From positions 69,856,308 through 69,920,307 of the forward strand of contig NC_134454.1 of assembly GCF_030867145.1 (NCBI RefSeq): 64,000 nt of DNA, in the 5' to 3' direction. Positions 1 to 13,112 of the stretch are shown piece after piece. This stretch comes from Opisthocomus hoazin. Taxonomy: Eukaryota; Chordata; Aves; Opisthocomiformes; Opisthocomidae. Position numbers and translations under genes: made by a program. The notes beneath the pieces are model-generated. The model was not told the DNA's origin. It made no database searches and saw only the letters and a program-made list of their open reading frames with translations. The stretch's first letter is position 1. Each line of letters opens with the position of its first letter.

Positions 1-1148
1 CATTAGTTCAGCTTGTGCTTACCAAATTAAATGAACAAATCAAATATTAAACTATATACTCAATTTTCTCTCCACTACTACATTTTTCTTTTTTAAATCA
101 CCACAGAAAGAGAGAAATAAAATCATGCTTGGAATAAAGCACAGAAAGTTAGAACTTCACCTGGTGCAATAATGAACTACTTCAGTGATAAGAGACAAAA
201 AAAGTTTAATAAAACTACCTGGCTTGCTTAGCCTTACAAAATGAGGACCCAAGATGTATTTGAATAGTGGTTATAAACATCTGACAGAGTAACTCCACCA
301 AGAAAAGAGATATCTTAATCCAAAACACCGTCAGAGTTGCAGGAAGATACCAAGCACAGTAGATTTAAACCAGACATACAGTCCCGCAGATGAGAAGACC
401 AAGCTTCTGGAACAACTTTAAGACAAATATTTGAACCTTTCAATTCCTATTATGCTTCTAAGAAAGAAACCAAGAATTGTAACTAAAAAGTTAATGTGTA
501 GCACAATGCATGTACACAAAGATAACAATGTAATAATTAATCTACTCTTTCCCCATCTTAGGTGGTAATTATACGAGAATACTGTTTTCCCCACCAAGTT
601 TTTTCCCCTCCCCTGTTACTTGAAATCAATATAGTGTTTAAAACCCAAACATTTTAAGTGTGAAGATCACCCACTACAACACAAGTACAAATCAAAATTT
701 TTTTTTCCCTGCAATAACACAGACAGAATTCAATATGGTACAAAAGTAGAAAACACCCTATACTCATGAACTTTCACATTTAGTTACCTCCAGATTACTT
801 CAGCAAAGTGCTTCTTAAAGCTTCATCTTTTATGACAATTTTCACCTTATCTGCAACCTTTTGGTCAACTACGACTGGGACAAAATATGGAACAGCCAAA
901 ATGGCGAATATTTAAGTTCTGCCCACAAAGCTTGTTTGTAAGCTTAAAACCTCCATCAGTTAGCACATAAAACAGAGGCATGAAATACATAGACTGAGGA
1001 GATTCAGTTGAACAAACTATTCAAAACAGTGTTATGGAATACATCTCAGGTTTAACAAACATAACATCTCACATTTTAATAAAATATGTGTAATTTCTTG
1101 CAGTGAAAATAATTGTTAACATTTCTTTTTTTTCCTCCCCTATGTTTG

Positions 1149-1150
<2 letters not shown>

Positions 1151-1192
<42 letters not shown>
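1151..1192. repeat. Poly(G) homopolymer, 42 G
   Basis: Forty-two consecutive G residues on the plus strand, flanked by ordinary AT-rich sequence. Homopolymers of G this long are rare, can fold into G-quadruplex stacks, and are a common site of length error in sequencing. Confidence 0.95.
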
Positions 1193-1194
<2 letters not shown>

Positions 1195-2837
1195 GGAGAA
1201 AAAAAGATGCTAGCTCATTCTCACACCATTTGTCCTAAATCAAGGAATCCTGCCACCACAACAATGTCAGTTACGGATTTCACCCTCCTTCACTCCTGAA
1301 CGATTTCACCGAACAGGCAGACGAGCAATACGTGGCAGCAGTTTCTAACCACTAGTGAGCCTTACAGGCTACGCATAGCAGAGAACTCTAGCACCTGTTA
1401 GTCCAGCCTGTACCACTGCATAGCACATCAAAGATCAGAATACAGTGCAGTCATACACCAGACTCGTCAAAGACAGGGTAACCGCAGAGTCACTACAGAC
1501 AGAATCAGGTGCATTTATTAACCCACTCAGCTGCAGCACTAACTCAGGAAGCAGCTGTGCTGCCAGAAGTTATGCAGCAAAAGGATAAGGCAAAAACACA
1601 GACCCAGACTTTTGTTTTTTCCGTGCCAGCTATCCATAAAACACTGGAAACAATTAGACCCGATAAAGCTTTAAAATAAATTAAAAAAAAACCCCACCAC
1701 AAACTAGCACAGTCTACAGTTCAAACACTGGAACACTTACGATCTAACCTGACTTCCTTCATATACTGGAAATTCATATAATGTCTCCTGCGCTGCTCAT
1801 GTTAACACAGCAGAACAATAATAATTTCCTTTACAAATGTCTTCAACCTGGCCTTAAACATACCATCAAAAAAACAAAGGCCACTGAGGTCTGAAATAAA
1901 CACAAAAAATAATTTAAGTCATCACTCTTGCTCCCTTATAAAGATGATCCTTTATCCAGAACAACTTCTAGCTTCACTTTCATCCCTGAAATCCTTCCAG
2001 CATTAGAAACTCTCTCTATATATATTTGTCTATTTAGACAACACAAAAAATAGCTATACAGCATCTATGGACGTACGTAGTACTCTTCAGGATTTGGAAA
2101 AGTGACTCCCGTTAGAATTCATCCCAAGGGAATCTCTGCACCCGCTGTGTAAGTGGATACAAGAGCCTGCAGATGGGGGGTGGGGGGGAAGGGAAGAAAT
2201 TATCTTCTGGGATATTGCAAGGGCAGTGAGCAGAGCAAGCATACGTAATCAAAGCATTCTGAACTTTAGTTCCATGTTTTCATTTCTATAAACAGGTCAG
2301 GTAAGAAAAAATGAGCCTGATTATTAAAGTACAGAATTCTGAAAGGACTACGGCTTATAAAATAGTATGCATTCACATGTAACTGCTGTGATTTTTTTGA
2401 GACTATTTTCATGACTTAAGTAGCTCTGACTAGAGGAAATGCATTTAATATCACATTTTTAATATATTTAACTATAAACACTATCACTATTTTGCAACTC
2501 GTAAGAATCCAGTCTAAAAACCTGTAATCCTACCTTTCATTTTCCCAGGTCCACACCCACTACAGATCATAGGAGGAGCGCCTCAACAACACAACTGGTC
2601 AGTTTATCACACACAGGGTTATGAACTTAAAGCATCACTTTGTAATGAGATGTTGCTACCTTTTAATATGCTTGTAGTCCCATCAACAGCATTAACAAAG
2701 TCTCCCTCATCGTTTTCACCTTATTGATGGCTTTGATGGCTTACTAGTTTTAAATCTGTTAAGTATCTCCCTAAAAACTAAAATATAACATCCAGAGTGT
2801 TCTGAAAGACTGAGGACCAACTCGTACTTCCTTAGAA

Positions 2838-4030
2838 GATCAAAAAGAATTTCAGCCTCTCCCAACTGGAAAGCTGCTCCAGTCCCTTAATCATCTTTGT
2901 GGTCCCTTGCTGAACTCGCTCCACCAAGTCCGTGTCTTTCTTGAACCAGGGAGTGTATAACGGGACACAGTGCTCCACACGTGGCCTCACCAGGGCTGAG
3001 CAGAGGACAAACCAGAACAATCCCCAACTTGCAGGCAACACTCTTCACAACATAGCCCAGAAAGACGTTGCCCTTATTTGTAACGAGGATGCACTGGTGG
3101 ATCATGGTTGGCTTGATATCCGACAGGACCCCCAGGTCCTTCTTTGCACAGCTGCTCACCAGCTAGTCAGCCCCCAGCATGCACTGGTATATGCAGCTAC
3201 TACTCCCCAAAGGCAGGACTTCGCATTTTCCCTTTGCTGAAGTTCATAAGGATCCTCTGTCCAGTTCTCTGTTCTGTCCAGGTTCCTCTGAATGGCAGCA
3301 CAAACATCTAAGGTATCAGCCACTCCTCCCCATTTTCTACCATCTGCAGACCTGCTGAGGGTGAACCCTTCCCCACTGCCCAGAACTGTAACGAAGATGT
3401 TAAATAGTTCAGGCTCCAGTATTGAACCCTTGGGGACAACAACAACAGCTTCCTCCAAATGCCCTTTCTGCCACTGAGACGACAACCCTGACGAGCTGGG
3501 CCTGGCCATTCAGAGTGTTTTTGATAGACCTCATCATTCACTTCCCTGCACACACTTTGTCAGCTTCTCTATGAGGATGTCATGGAAGAAAACATCAAAA
3601 GCCTTACTGAAGTCCAGATACACACCATCCATTGCCTGTCAAGCTAGTCGCCTCACTGTAGAGGGCTATTAGCCTGGTTAAGCATGATTTCCCCTTCATA
3701 AAGCCATTCTGACTGCTCCCACTCACCCTCCTGTCCTTCAAGTGTTCAGAAACACTTTCCAGGATTAGTCGCTGCATCACCTTCCTATGGGTTGAAGTGA
3801 GGCTGACTGGCCTGTAGTTCCCTGGATCCTCCTTGACAACAGGACTGACATTTGCTCTCTCCTAGTGCTCAAGAGCCTCACCCAATGACTGTGAGACCTC
3901 TCAAAGATAATAAAGGAATGGCCTTGCAATGACATCAGCCGGCTCCCTCTACACTCATGGGAGCATTCTGTCAAGTCCCACGTGTATCATATTTAAGTGT
4001 CCCCTAACCTGATCCTTTCTCCACCGAGGA
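2838..4030 (-). mobile_element. CR1 LINE fragment, reverse transcriptase region
   Basis: On the minus strand, conceptual frames give the C-terminal part of a CR1 ORF2 (RPRVEHCV, FKKDTDLVERVQ, GLEQLS) at 2,840-3,040. Reverse-transcriptase segments follow to about 4,025, including the block for accepting the ground rules 'DPGNYRPVSLT' in degenerate form near 3,800. Frameshifts and stops are frequent, so it is dead. The element's 3' UTR and terminal short repeats are missing at the left end, which is unusual for CR1 and suggests later deletion. Confidence 0.85.
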
Positions 4031-7000
4031 TGGAGAAAATAGCACAGCAGAACTTAGGATGACAAGGACATGAGATCAGAGATCGCCCCCACCCAGTTTT
4101 AAGGGCACGTTGTTTAACTTGTCTAACCAGTATTTAGCTCACAGAGGAAAGGCAGTCCCACTGATACTGAAGAAACCCAGCTTCAAGGAGGTCTCGCCAA
4201 TTGTACAAAACTAAAAATGTTTCCCTAGTCCAGAAAGCTGTCTTCAATATTTAAGACAGGTTTCATTACTGTTGGCAAGATACATTCGGTAATACTATTT
4301 GCCTGAACTACCAGAACAAATAAAAACAGCTTTGCTTTTTCATAATGTCCTAGCATGAAGAAACACATAAAAATGGTGACATCACTATAATAAGGAAAAG
4401 GCTGGTCAGTATAATAGTAAAGTAGCCAAAACACATATGGTCTAGAGACTTAAATTACTAAAAGATTGGATGCATTTGGCCATCTTATGGATTTACCGTA
4501 TTAATAAATACATCCAATTTAAACGGAGTTGACCAGAATTTTGAAGGGAAAACACATTTTAAAATAATGCTAAAAATTAGGAAACCAAAACCTCAACAGC
4601 TGAACCCATCTCACCAGAAGCTGGAGACAACGAAAAACAGTTCTGCATTTTCAGCTTCTGCGCTTCTCATGCTCTGTGGATAGCCTATATCATTTTATGG
4701 GAATCCATTTCTGTGACACTGGCTATTTCAGAGACTGGCAGAAGATGATTAAAATAAAAGGCAATAAACACTGAGATAGCTAGGAATACTTCAAGCTTGC
4801 GAGTGGACTAGCAAAGTTATTAAGAGAGAAAAAAAAAAATAAGGAAGCTTCAAGCCACAAATTCCCAAAGTTGGAAGGGAGATACAAATTCAAACTTCTT
4901 GATGCTCCCTGAAGACCAGTTTAGAAATTCAGCCTATCAATTTGCATAAGGAAACCCATGAACAGCATACATACTAAAAGCACACAGATATATGCACATT
5001 CACAGTTTTCAGGAAAGTCTGAAACGAGCATGTATATATACCTAAGTGGCACATACTTATGACGTTTTACCTAATGCCTCAGAGATTATTAATACCGTAA
5101 GTAAAGCACACCACAAACTACATGTGGGAGCCTTAAATCCACCCCTCAGCTACACACTTGTTTGACAACCCACCCTCACCTTGCCAGCACAATTTTTAGT
5201 ATAGTATTTGTAAATGGGGTAAAAAAAGGTTGTAAATCAGAATTAAAGTATACTATAGTGTTGTTGTAACAGTAGAAAAAATAAAAGGTTATATATCATT
5301 CAGTGCCTCCAGTTTGTTGCTACTGCTGCTGCTTTGCTTCCTTGGTAATGAGCTGCAGCAAATACATCAAATCCTTATTAGGTCAGGAAGACAAATGCAG
5401 CATATATATGAATTTCAGAGGAGTCCAATAAATAAGTCTATATGATGTCTTAGAAATGAGTGACCATCTAACAAGAAGCAAAAGGAGGCACACAGTTTTC
5501 TAGGAGGGAATCAAAACTGAATGTTTACTATCAGAGAAATGCCAAAGATGAGCTGTACTGCATTTCACAACCATAAAAAGAGAAAGCTATTTGCCAATGC
5601 CAGTCTTTGTTTTCTAAAGAAGCATCAGGAACGGGCAAAGCTCTCAGTGAAACAGAGCAACTCTGGAATAACCAAGCTACAGAATAAATTGACTCTTCGA
5701 TTCTCCCACCTTGAGCCAGCTTCAAATGTTTATTTCACTGATTTAGCATTAGCCATAGAAAAACCACAAACTTTTGGTCTGAAAAAGGCAAAGAAACTAA
5801 GCATGCCATCAGACTACACAGTCTCTCTTCATAAACAGAAATACTCAGGATCGTTCTCAAACTAAGCAGGCATTTAAAATAACCCACTCCATCAAATGTT
5901 TTTTCCTTCCGCCATAAAACATACTTGCTTTCAAACAAAAAAATTCTTACGATAACAGATCCTTCCCTGTTATCTCTAGTCAAGAGCGGCACTCATTCGA
6001 AGTGAAGTTTGTAAGTGTAAGCTTTAAGCAATATTTCTATTTAAACCCTGTATATCTCTATTTTCATTCCCCTTTCAAAGACACAGCTTATTAGACATCT
6101 TCCTTACTCTGTGATTCATTTAGTTTGAACAGAGCAAAATAAGCTATTTCAAGTCATTTTGCTATCCAAAATTTGCATATGAATAAAACAGAAAATAATA
6201 CTCAAACCCTAACACACGCTTTACAGAGTTTTTGAAAATGGGAGCATTTCTACCGACCACAAATTGCTGCAAAAGCATGACAACTACTTGAACTAATGAT
6301 TATTTATCGCCTTTCTTTTCTCTCCATGTAAATGCACAGCCACAACAACTGAATAAGCTTAAATATTTACAACGAACCTTTTAACGCTTCAAAGGGGAAG
6401 TGTGCATGTCACCCTCCCACGACATTTCAGTGTAGAAGATGGTTTACAGACATCTAATTTTAAAACAAGATTAAGTTGGGGTATGGTAATTCTCTCAAGT
6501 TCTTTGGTTCTCTAAAATTTAATGTCAGACTCACATCTCCAATAAAGCAAAGGGAGCTGAACCTTTCAAGCTCTTCTCACCCACTGGTTCACAACGCATT
6601 AAGAAGTTCTGCACAATTCAACCGAAGCCTCTTCTTCACAGCTGTGCTACTGCAGAGCAAGTAAAATCTCCAGTTTTAGTCTTGCTGCTCCCACCATCCA
6701 ACACAGAACTGTTCTGATGAGTATTCTAGCACTGGGCAATAAGGAAGAATTACAGAAAACATCCATACTTTTTTTTTTTTTCAATTTACCTTCTTGCCCC
6801 ATCCTCTAAAAATGAGAACTAAGGCTTCCTGCAGAACACTGAGGAAGGAGTGAGATCCTCTGTCAAACCTGAACACCTCCGTAAGTTTTATGACATGCCT
6901 AGAAATGTATGAAGTCAAACTGTAACAGTCAATTTTTTGTTAACCATTTAAAGCCAACACATTCTCTAGTACAGCCACGGCCCTAAAACCTAGCTTTACA

Positions 7001-10000
7001 GTGACTCAGCAAAAAAAACAAACAACACAACCACAAAAAACCTAAGCAAAATCCACCTTCATTTCTACCTAGGGCTCAAGTTCCTCATATGAGGATGAAT
7101 CAACCAAAGCACATTCCGTTTTGCATAAGGATCTAGAATGCCGGCAGACTTCGGGGGACACTGGTATTCCAAAAATCCCAACTTTATCATACAGTCCCCC
7201 TTTCTATATATAGATATGGTTCACAAGCAACAGGTTTCACATCACTTCTGTGAATAAAATATTAATGTCATAACAATCACAACATCTTTTAGGAAATGTT
7301 TTAGAAACAGCCAAAGTTAATGAGCGCTTCGAATAACTTAATCATCACTCTTATCAAAAAGTCTCTCCTTCTCGCACTGCACCAAGATGTAAATTAATAA
7401 AAGCAAACTACTTTGTAACACAGAATAACTTCATATTTGCAGGTAAACTACAAGCAAGTTCCTTCTGCTTGAAACCCCACCCACTTGCAACACCGTTTAG
7501 CAGAAAGCTAGATAAACGCTCATCGCTTGCCCTTTTCAAGGTTTAAAGCCCAAGAGCTGAAGCGTTGGTGCGGTAACACCACCAGCCTGTTCAGCATACA
7601 TCACGTAACAAAATCACCAGCAATTCTTTGGCACTTTGGAGTCTCCACAAATATCTAGAAAAAAAAGCCATTGAAAAAGGCAGTGGTTTTGACATATCCT
7701 GAGCGCATAAAGCCAAAAAGCAGTTTTACGTGTTTCATCTGACTATGTTTACCCAAAATACGGGAAGAGGTGATTGTGGAAGAGCTGACAGCACCACACA
7801 GGGCATTATCATCAGCTACTGTGTAATACTACTACTCAAACACACACAGACACAAAAAAGCAAAACAAACAGCGTGCCAAGTCTCATTTGAGTTCGTTTA
7901 TAATAAGGTCTGCAAACAGTTCTCCTTGCAGGATGGAATTTATTCCCAGTACTACAAAATAAATAAAAGCAACTTCCCCAGAGGTCACTGTCACACTGTT
8001 TTATCCACACCTTTCCAACAGAGGAATCTCATTACAGTGGAGGAATAAAAATACATTAACTTGTGAAGTACTAACAAAGCTAAATATCTACACAATTTCC
8101 CTATATCATTTTACAGATGTAATTCCACTTAAGCTTTCCTGCAAGTTTAAACTCTGCTTGCTCCTAAAAGCTTCCACCAACAGCTCTTTCACACAGCAGA
8201 GCAGCCTACGCCACTCTAAGACAATTTCTCAATACAAATGTACCCATCTCTGGATCCTACCAGAATAAACACAACCAGTAAAAGAGCCAAGCTGCTGACA
8301 GTTATTGCAGTACAAAAGCTATGTTTACATCAAGGCTCAAAAATGTAAGCTCCTGGGGGCAAGGACCTTATTTTCATAGCTGTCTGCAAACCATTTAACA
8401 GACTGTCATGGCTGTACAAACAAAACCCTAAAGAAGGAATTCAAGTGGACCAGCACGCTAGGCATTTTCTCCTCAATGGGCTTCACCCAAGTATGAATTT
8501 TGCACAGGGTACAAGGGCACAGCTGTAAAACATGCCTGAATCCCTGTCAAACACACACGCATGAAAACACGAACAACTGCACCTCCCAAGTGGAAAAATG
8601 GTGAGAAGAAAAAAGAATTACCCTACCAGCAAACAGACGGAAGCACAAACAGAGTAATTTAATTACGCTAAAAAGCAAACTCTTCAAAACACCCAGAAGG
8701 GAAAGAGTCCAGATAAAGATGTCATCCAAAATAGTAAGAGGGGGATGCAGCTCCCTGATTTCAGTCAGAGCCTCTTGTCAAGAGCTAAAAGTATCTCACA
8801 GCACTGTAAGTTTATGGCTTGAAAAGAGAGATACATCACTTCTTCTACGCATTAAGAAGCACGTACTTGTATTACTATCATTTATGACCATACAATAGAC
8901 AAAAATCAAATTAAATGGCCACTCGTGCCATTTACTGAATGTTTTCAAAGAAAACACAAACTAATCCAACTGAAGGAAAGAGGAAAACCATTCCTCTCTG
9001 TTGGTTTGGTTCCTTCACACGTGGCTCAGTTCTTTCAGTCAACCCCCAGCCACAGTGAGACTCGATGCAGCAGAGCCACAAGCCACAGCCACAAGAGATG
9101 ACAGAAACAGCCTCCTATTCACATCCCACAGCTACCATGTTTTAAAAACAACAAAACTCAAACAGAAGTTAAAGCAACAAAACAGCACGGCTATCCAAAG
9201 AAAGTAAAATACTGAAGCTAGTGTAAAGTTTTAGATACTGAAAAGACAACACACAGAATAGAACTACTTCTGCGAGCCTGAGAATTTAAAAAACTTGTTT
9301 AGACACTAGCCTTTCACTTGTGGTCAAAATAACAAGTTACAAGGGGAAAAAACACTGTAGTAATCTGCAGATACAGTTTCACATGCTTAACTTTACTTTT
9401 TTCTACAAGGCTTCAACAGAAGCCATCTTTGAAAACAGCTTTACATTGCCCTTAGAGAAAACCTTTATTTTTTTTTTCCTCATTAGCTCACGACTACTAA
9501 TACTTCAGCATTGCAGAAGCGCTGAAAAAATTTTTAAAAGGTGGCGACTAAGGTAAATATGTTACCTTTACCAGACACTCAGTTTACAGTCCACCCAAAA
9601 ATGCTTTAATGATTTAAAGCTTTACGAATAATCAAGGTGGGGTTACGGGGAAACAGTTTGAGTAAAATTACCACTGACTTTTGAATTAAGTTGTTCTGCC
9701 CATCTTAGTTTTCTTTGAAGCAGTAGCAAATCAGCTGAATGCAAACCTACAAAAGAATTATTGTAAACATATTAATTTCAACATTTAAACTATATCTATC
9801 TTCAGAAACATTTAAGCACTACAGGAGGAAGCGGACAGCAATACATGTGAAAATAACATGTGAAATTAGTTAGTTCACCCGTAGATTTTGGTTTTAATCC
9901 TTCCAAAAAGGTGGAGGTTTTTTTGTAACATTATGCTTGCAGACCAGTCAGGCTCATTCATTCCCATTACATAACAGGAAATTACTCTGAACTCAACCTT

Positions 10001-10244
10001 AACCTATCAACACATTAAAAAGCTAGTTTGCAGAGGCAGTAAACTAATTTTTGGTAAAAAAATATCTGGCTTACCTAAGTGACAAAGAACAGTAGAAAGA
10101 AATAAAAACAAACAAACACATGAACAAAACCCACAAATCCAGAACTACATTATTAGTACTTTCATGTTGCTAAAACACCTAACACAAATGGAAAGACTGA
10201 GATGTGCAAGCCATCCAGCAGACTTCTTCAGACTACACAATTAA
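4031..10244. other. Non-coding stretch, nothing recognised
   Basis: AT-rich sequence with short open frames that resemble no protein I know. It contains a few A or T runs (for example near 6,769 and 9,468). Probably intronic DNA of the minus-strand neighbour. Confidence 0.5.
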
Positions 10245-10245
10245 C

Positions 10246-10492
10246 GTGAAGTCTGAGTATTTTCCGTCTGAACATGAGGAGGAACTTCTTCCCTCTGAGG
10301 GTGACGGAGCACTGGAACAGGCTGCCCAGGGAGGTTGTGGAGTCTCCTTCTCTGGAGATATTCAAGACCTGCCTGGACAAGATCCTGTGCAGCCTGCTGT
10401 AGGTGACCCTGCTTCGGCAGGAGGGTTGGACTAGATGACCCACAGAGGTCCCTTCCAACCCCTACTATTCTGTGATTCTGTGATTCTGTGAG
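10246..10492 (+). mobile_element. CR1 LINE 3' end fragment
   Basis: Plus-strand CR1 tail: last ORF2 codons ([12 protein letters not shown]-like, in degenerate form), the 3' UTR motif GGTTGGACTAGATGACC, and tandem ATTCTGTG units at the end (10,465-10,490). It closely resembles the tail of the copy ending at 24,386, so both probably belong to the same subfamily. Severe 5' truncation is normal for CR1. Confidence 0.92.
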
Positions 10493-11639
10493 TTACCTAC
10501 AGATTCAGTCTAGATGTATCTATTTTTTGATCTCCCAGAAAAATCACACTCCTACCTAAACATTTCTCCTTCTACATGTGTTCTTCAAATTCTTAAAGAA
10601 TTATTCCATTAATTATTACATAGAGCAAGTAAAAATCAGATTCTGCAAGCTCATTTCAATGTTCTCAAATGAAAACAACCATCTAGGCAGTAAATGTTCC
10701 TGGTTTAACGATTCTACTGACATTTCTTTGAGTGTAGATTTGATTTATGAACACTGTATCACTTACCTAATCCAAGAGGACGCCACAAGGTGTTAGTGCT
10801 GTGTGATTTGTATTTTTCCAGTTTGTTTTCCTTGAGATAATATCCAGAGTTCTTGTTGATACTACATTCGTAGCTGTTTGACATAGATCTGACCTCACAG
10901 AAATCAGCTACCCATCCTTCTTGCTCACAGATTCCGCAAAGCTATTTCCAAAATTCGCCAACTCTCTGTCTTAAAGAGGTTTTTTCTCCTCTGACAGCTT
11001 CTTCTCTTGTCTATGCCATGTACATATCATTACAAAAGGCATCAGCTCCAGGTGAAATAAATACACTTTCTACACCACAAACTGCGGAGCCGAAAATCCA
11101 GATGTCACATCTGAACTGTGGAGTATTTCCCAGCTTCGGGTAGCAGAGGCATGGGTAAACAACAGCTATCTGGATACCTCCATACTGCTTACTGGCAGCA
11201 ACATTTTTCAACAAAAATATTAAACAGAATATAAAAGGAAAAATGATTAAAAAAATCTATTAGACTCTTCATTCAGAAAACAGGTCTCACTTCAAAATGA
11301 CAGAAGATCATCTCAAAAAATGTGAAACATAAGATAAGGGGGAAAACACCTGCCATGAAACTTTTCAGCAACGTCTACACAGCGACTCAGGCTGCATTTA
11401 AGCTGGAGCCAGTTAACGATACTGGTTATGCCTAACCACTCGGACAGAGCGCTGCCGAAAAGGAAAAAAAAAAATAGATTATCTAAAAGCAGGAAAGCAC
11501 TTTATTTTGGCAGCCGAAGTATTCGAGACTTGACAAATTCAGCCACTTATCCATGCCATGTGGACAAGAGGGCGAGGTGCTCGGGAAGAAAAAATCTCAC
11601 ACCTTCCAACTTCCAGCTCACTTCTCGGGTGCCGGCTGA
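10493..11639. other. Non-coding stretch, nothing recognised
   Basis: AT-rich DNA between a CR1 tail and the CpG island. No recognisable coding sequence. Confidence 0.45.
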
Positions 11640-12519
11640 CGGTTTCAGCAGCTTTCTCAGGAGGCAGCACAGCGCCCGGTACCTCTCCCCGCTCACCGGG
11701 AGCCGCTGCCGCAGGCCGGTTCCCACCTCCTGCCCTCCCTACCAGCCGCAGGCTGCAGACATCCAGGGCTCCCTCTGCAACCCGAACTGCCTGCGGCGAG
11801 AAGAACCAGAGCCGTCAGGTTTTCCCATCGGCGACCCGGACCGACCCGACGGGCCAACACGCAGACCCCAAGGCGGAACGGCGGGGGCGGCGGGCGAAGC
11901 CTACCGGGGAGCGGGGCCCACCGGCGGTAACGCTCTCCCACCTCCCACTGCCGCGGGTGGGGGAGGAGCAGCTGGGAAGAAAGGGAGGGAAGGCAGGAAG
12001 GAAGGAAGGGGCATTTGTCGCTTTATTGGGACAGACGAGCCGGTCTGCAGGCGGCAGCCGGCGGGGGGAGCGACGGGGCGGCAGGCGCGGACCGGGGCCA
12101 GGGGCTCGCTGCGGCAGCGCAGACCGAGCCCGGCGCGGCACCGGGGAGCCGAGCCCCGCCGCCCAGCGCCCGGGCAGAACGGCAGCCTCCCGGGCACGGC
12201 CGAGCCCTCGGTCGCGGAGGGCGCCAGGAAGGCGCTGCCGGCCCGGGGAGCCCCCGCCGCCCCCCTCGCAGCAGCCGCCGCCGCCGCTCCCCCGCCGGGG
12301 CCCCGGGGGCGGCTCCCCCTGCCCTCCCCGAGGGCGGGCCCGGCAGCGCGGCGGGGGAGGGAACGGGGCGGCCCGGCGCCCCGCACGCCGCTGCCGGTAC
12401 CCGCCCCGGCCCCTCCGCGCCTCGTCCCCCGGCCCGCCGCCGCCGTGACCGCCGCGGGGGGGTGCGGAGTGCCCTGGGCCCGGCGGCGGCCAACATCACC
12501 CCCCTCCCCCCCCCGGGAG

Positions 12520-12600
12520 CCGCGGGGGCCGCGCGCGCACACCCCCCCGCGCGCGCACACCCCCCGCGCGCTCACGCACGCACACATACACACACACACC
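12520..12600. repeat. CA/CG-rich simple repeat
   Basis: Alternating GCGCGC and CACACA blocks inside CpG island A. Alternating purine-pyrimidine tracts like this can adopt Z-DNA. Likely variable in length. Confidence 0.8.
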
Positions 12601-12759
12601 CCGCTCGCCTCGCTCCCAAAATGGCGCCGCTCCGAGCCGCAATGCTCTGCGCGCACAAGCCTCGCGAGAGCCGCCGCGCGACCCCGCGGGAACCCGGGGC
12701 GGGGCTTCCCGGGCGCCGCCGAGGGTGCGACCCCGCCCCCGCCGGCGGGAGCCCCCCTG

Positions 12760-12773
12760 CCGTGACGTCACGG
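12760..12773. promoter_or_regulatory. Consensus CRE palindrome
   Basis: CCGTGACGTCACGG is a perfect 14-bp palindrome centred on TGACGTCA, the full CREB/ATF site. It lies in CpG island A, about 90 bp from the CTCGCGAGAG motif, as expected for a housekeeping promoter. Confidence 0.7.
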
Positions 12774-13112
12774 GGAACAATCCCGAACGTTCCGCGCGGG
12801 GCGGCGGGGGAATCCCCAGCCCGCGGGAGTCCCCGGCGCCGCCGTAATTAACCGTGCAGCGGCGCAACCCGCGCGGCGCCAGCCCTAGCGGCAACGGCGG
12901 CGCAACGCCGAGGGGCCGGAACCGGTCACCGGTCACCGACACCGAGGCGCGGGCTGCGGGGCGCGATGGCGGGCCCGGGGCCGGTGGGAGAGCTGAACCG
13001 GGCGGCGGGCGGTGCGCGCCGTCCCTGCGGCGGGGGGCTGCAGCCTCCGGACCCGCGGCTCGCGGGTCGGAAACCTCATCTCCAACCCAGCGCCGATCAT
13101 CCGGCCGCTAAT

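Larger units (their letters stand above)
1..11640 (-). other. Probable GPBP1 intron/5' region (by synteny), no exon seen
   Basis: This AT-rich stretch has no open frame that resembles a known protein except in the CR1 copies listed separately. The order GPBP1(-) - MIER3(+) - SETD9(-) is expected from the conserved vertebrate block once MIER3 and SETD9 are placed, so this is probably the first intron of GPBP1 (vasculin), whose first exon is non-coding in mammals. I looked for the GPBP1 N-terminal coding exon on the minus strand and did not find it. The assignment rests on synteny alone. Confidence 0.4.
11640..13112. promoter_or_regulatory. CpG island A, probable GPBP1 promoter
   Basis: A sharp rise in G+C with dense CpG runs from about 11,640 to 13,110, between AT-rich flanks. 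Many long overlapping open frames in all six frames are a side effect of base composition, not genes. It contains a perfect CRE palindrome, a CTCGCGAGAG motif (12,661-12,670, close to the TCTCGCGAGA core-promoter motif), GC boxes such as CCCCGCCCCC (12,731-12,740), and a YY1-like AAAATGGCGCC (about 12,618-12,628). From synteny it should drive minus-strand GPBP1. The plus-orientation YY1-like motif leaves room for bidirectional transcription. Confidence 0.65.

Noticed and set aside
1-12600. GPBP1 coding exons
   Set aside because: I looked for the conserved N-terminal exon on the minus strand and did not find it, so only an intron/UTR label by synteny is given.
11428-13111. Long overlapping open frames (up to 445 codons) in CpG island A
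   Set aside because: They occur in all six frames, are rich in Pro, Arg, Gly and Ala with no domain, and follow from lack of stop codons in GC-rich DNA.
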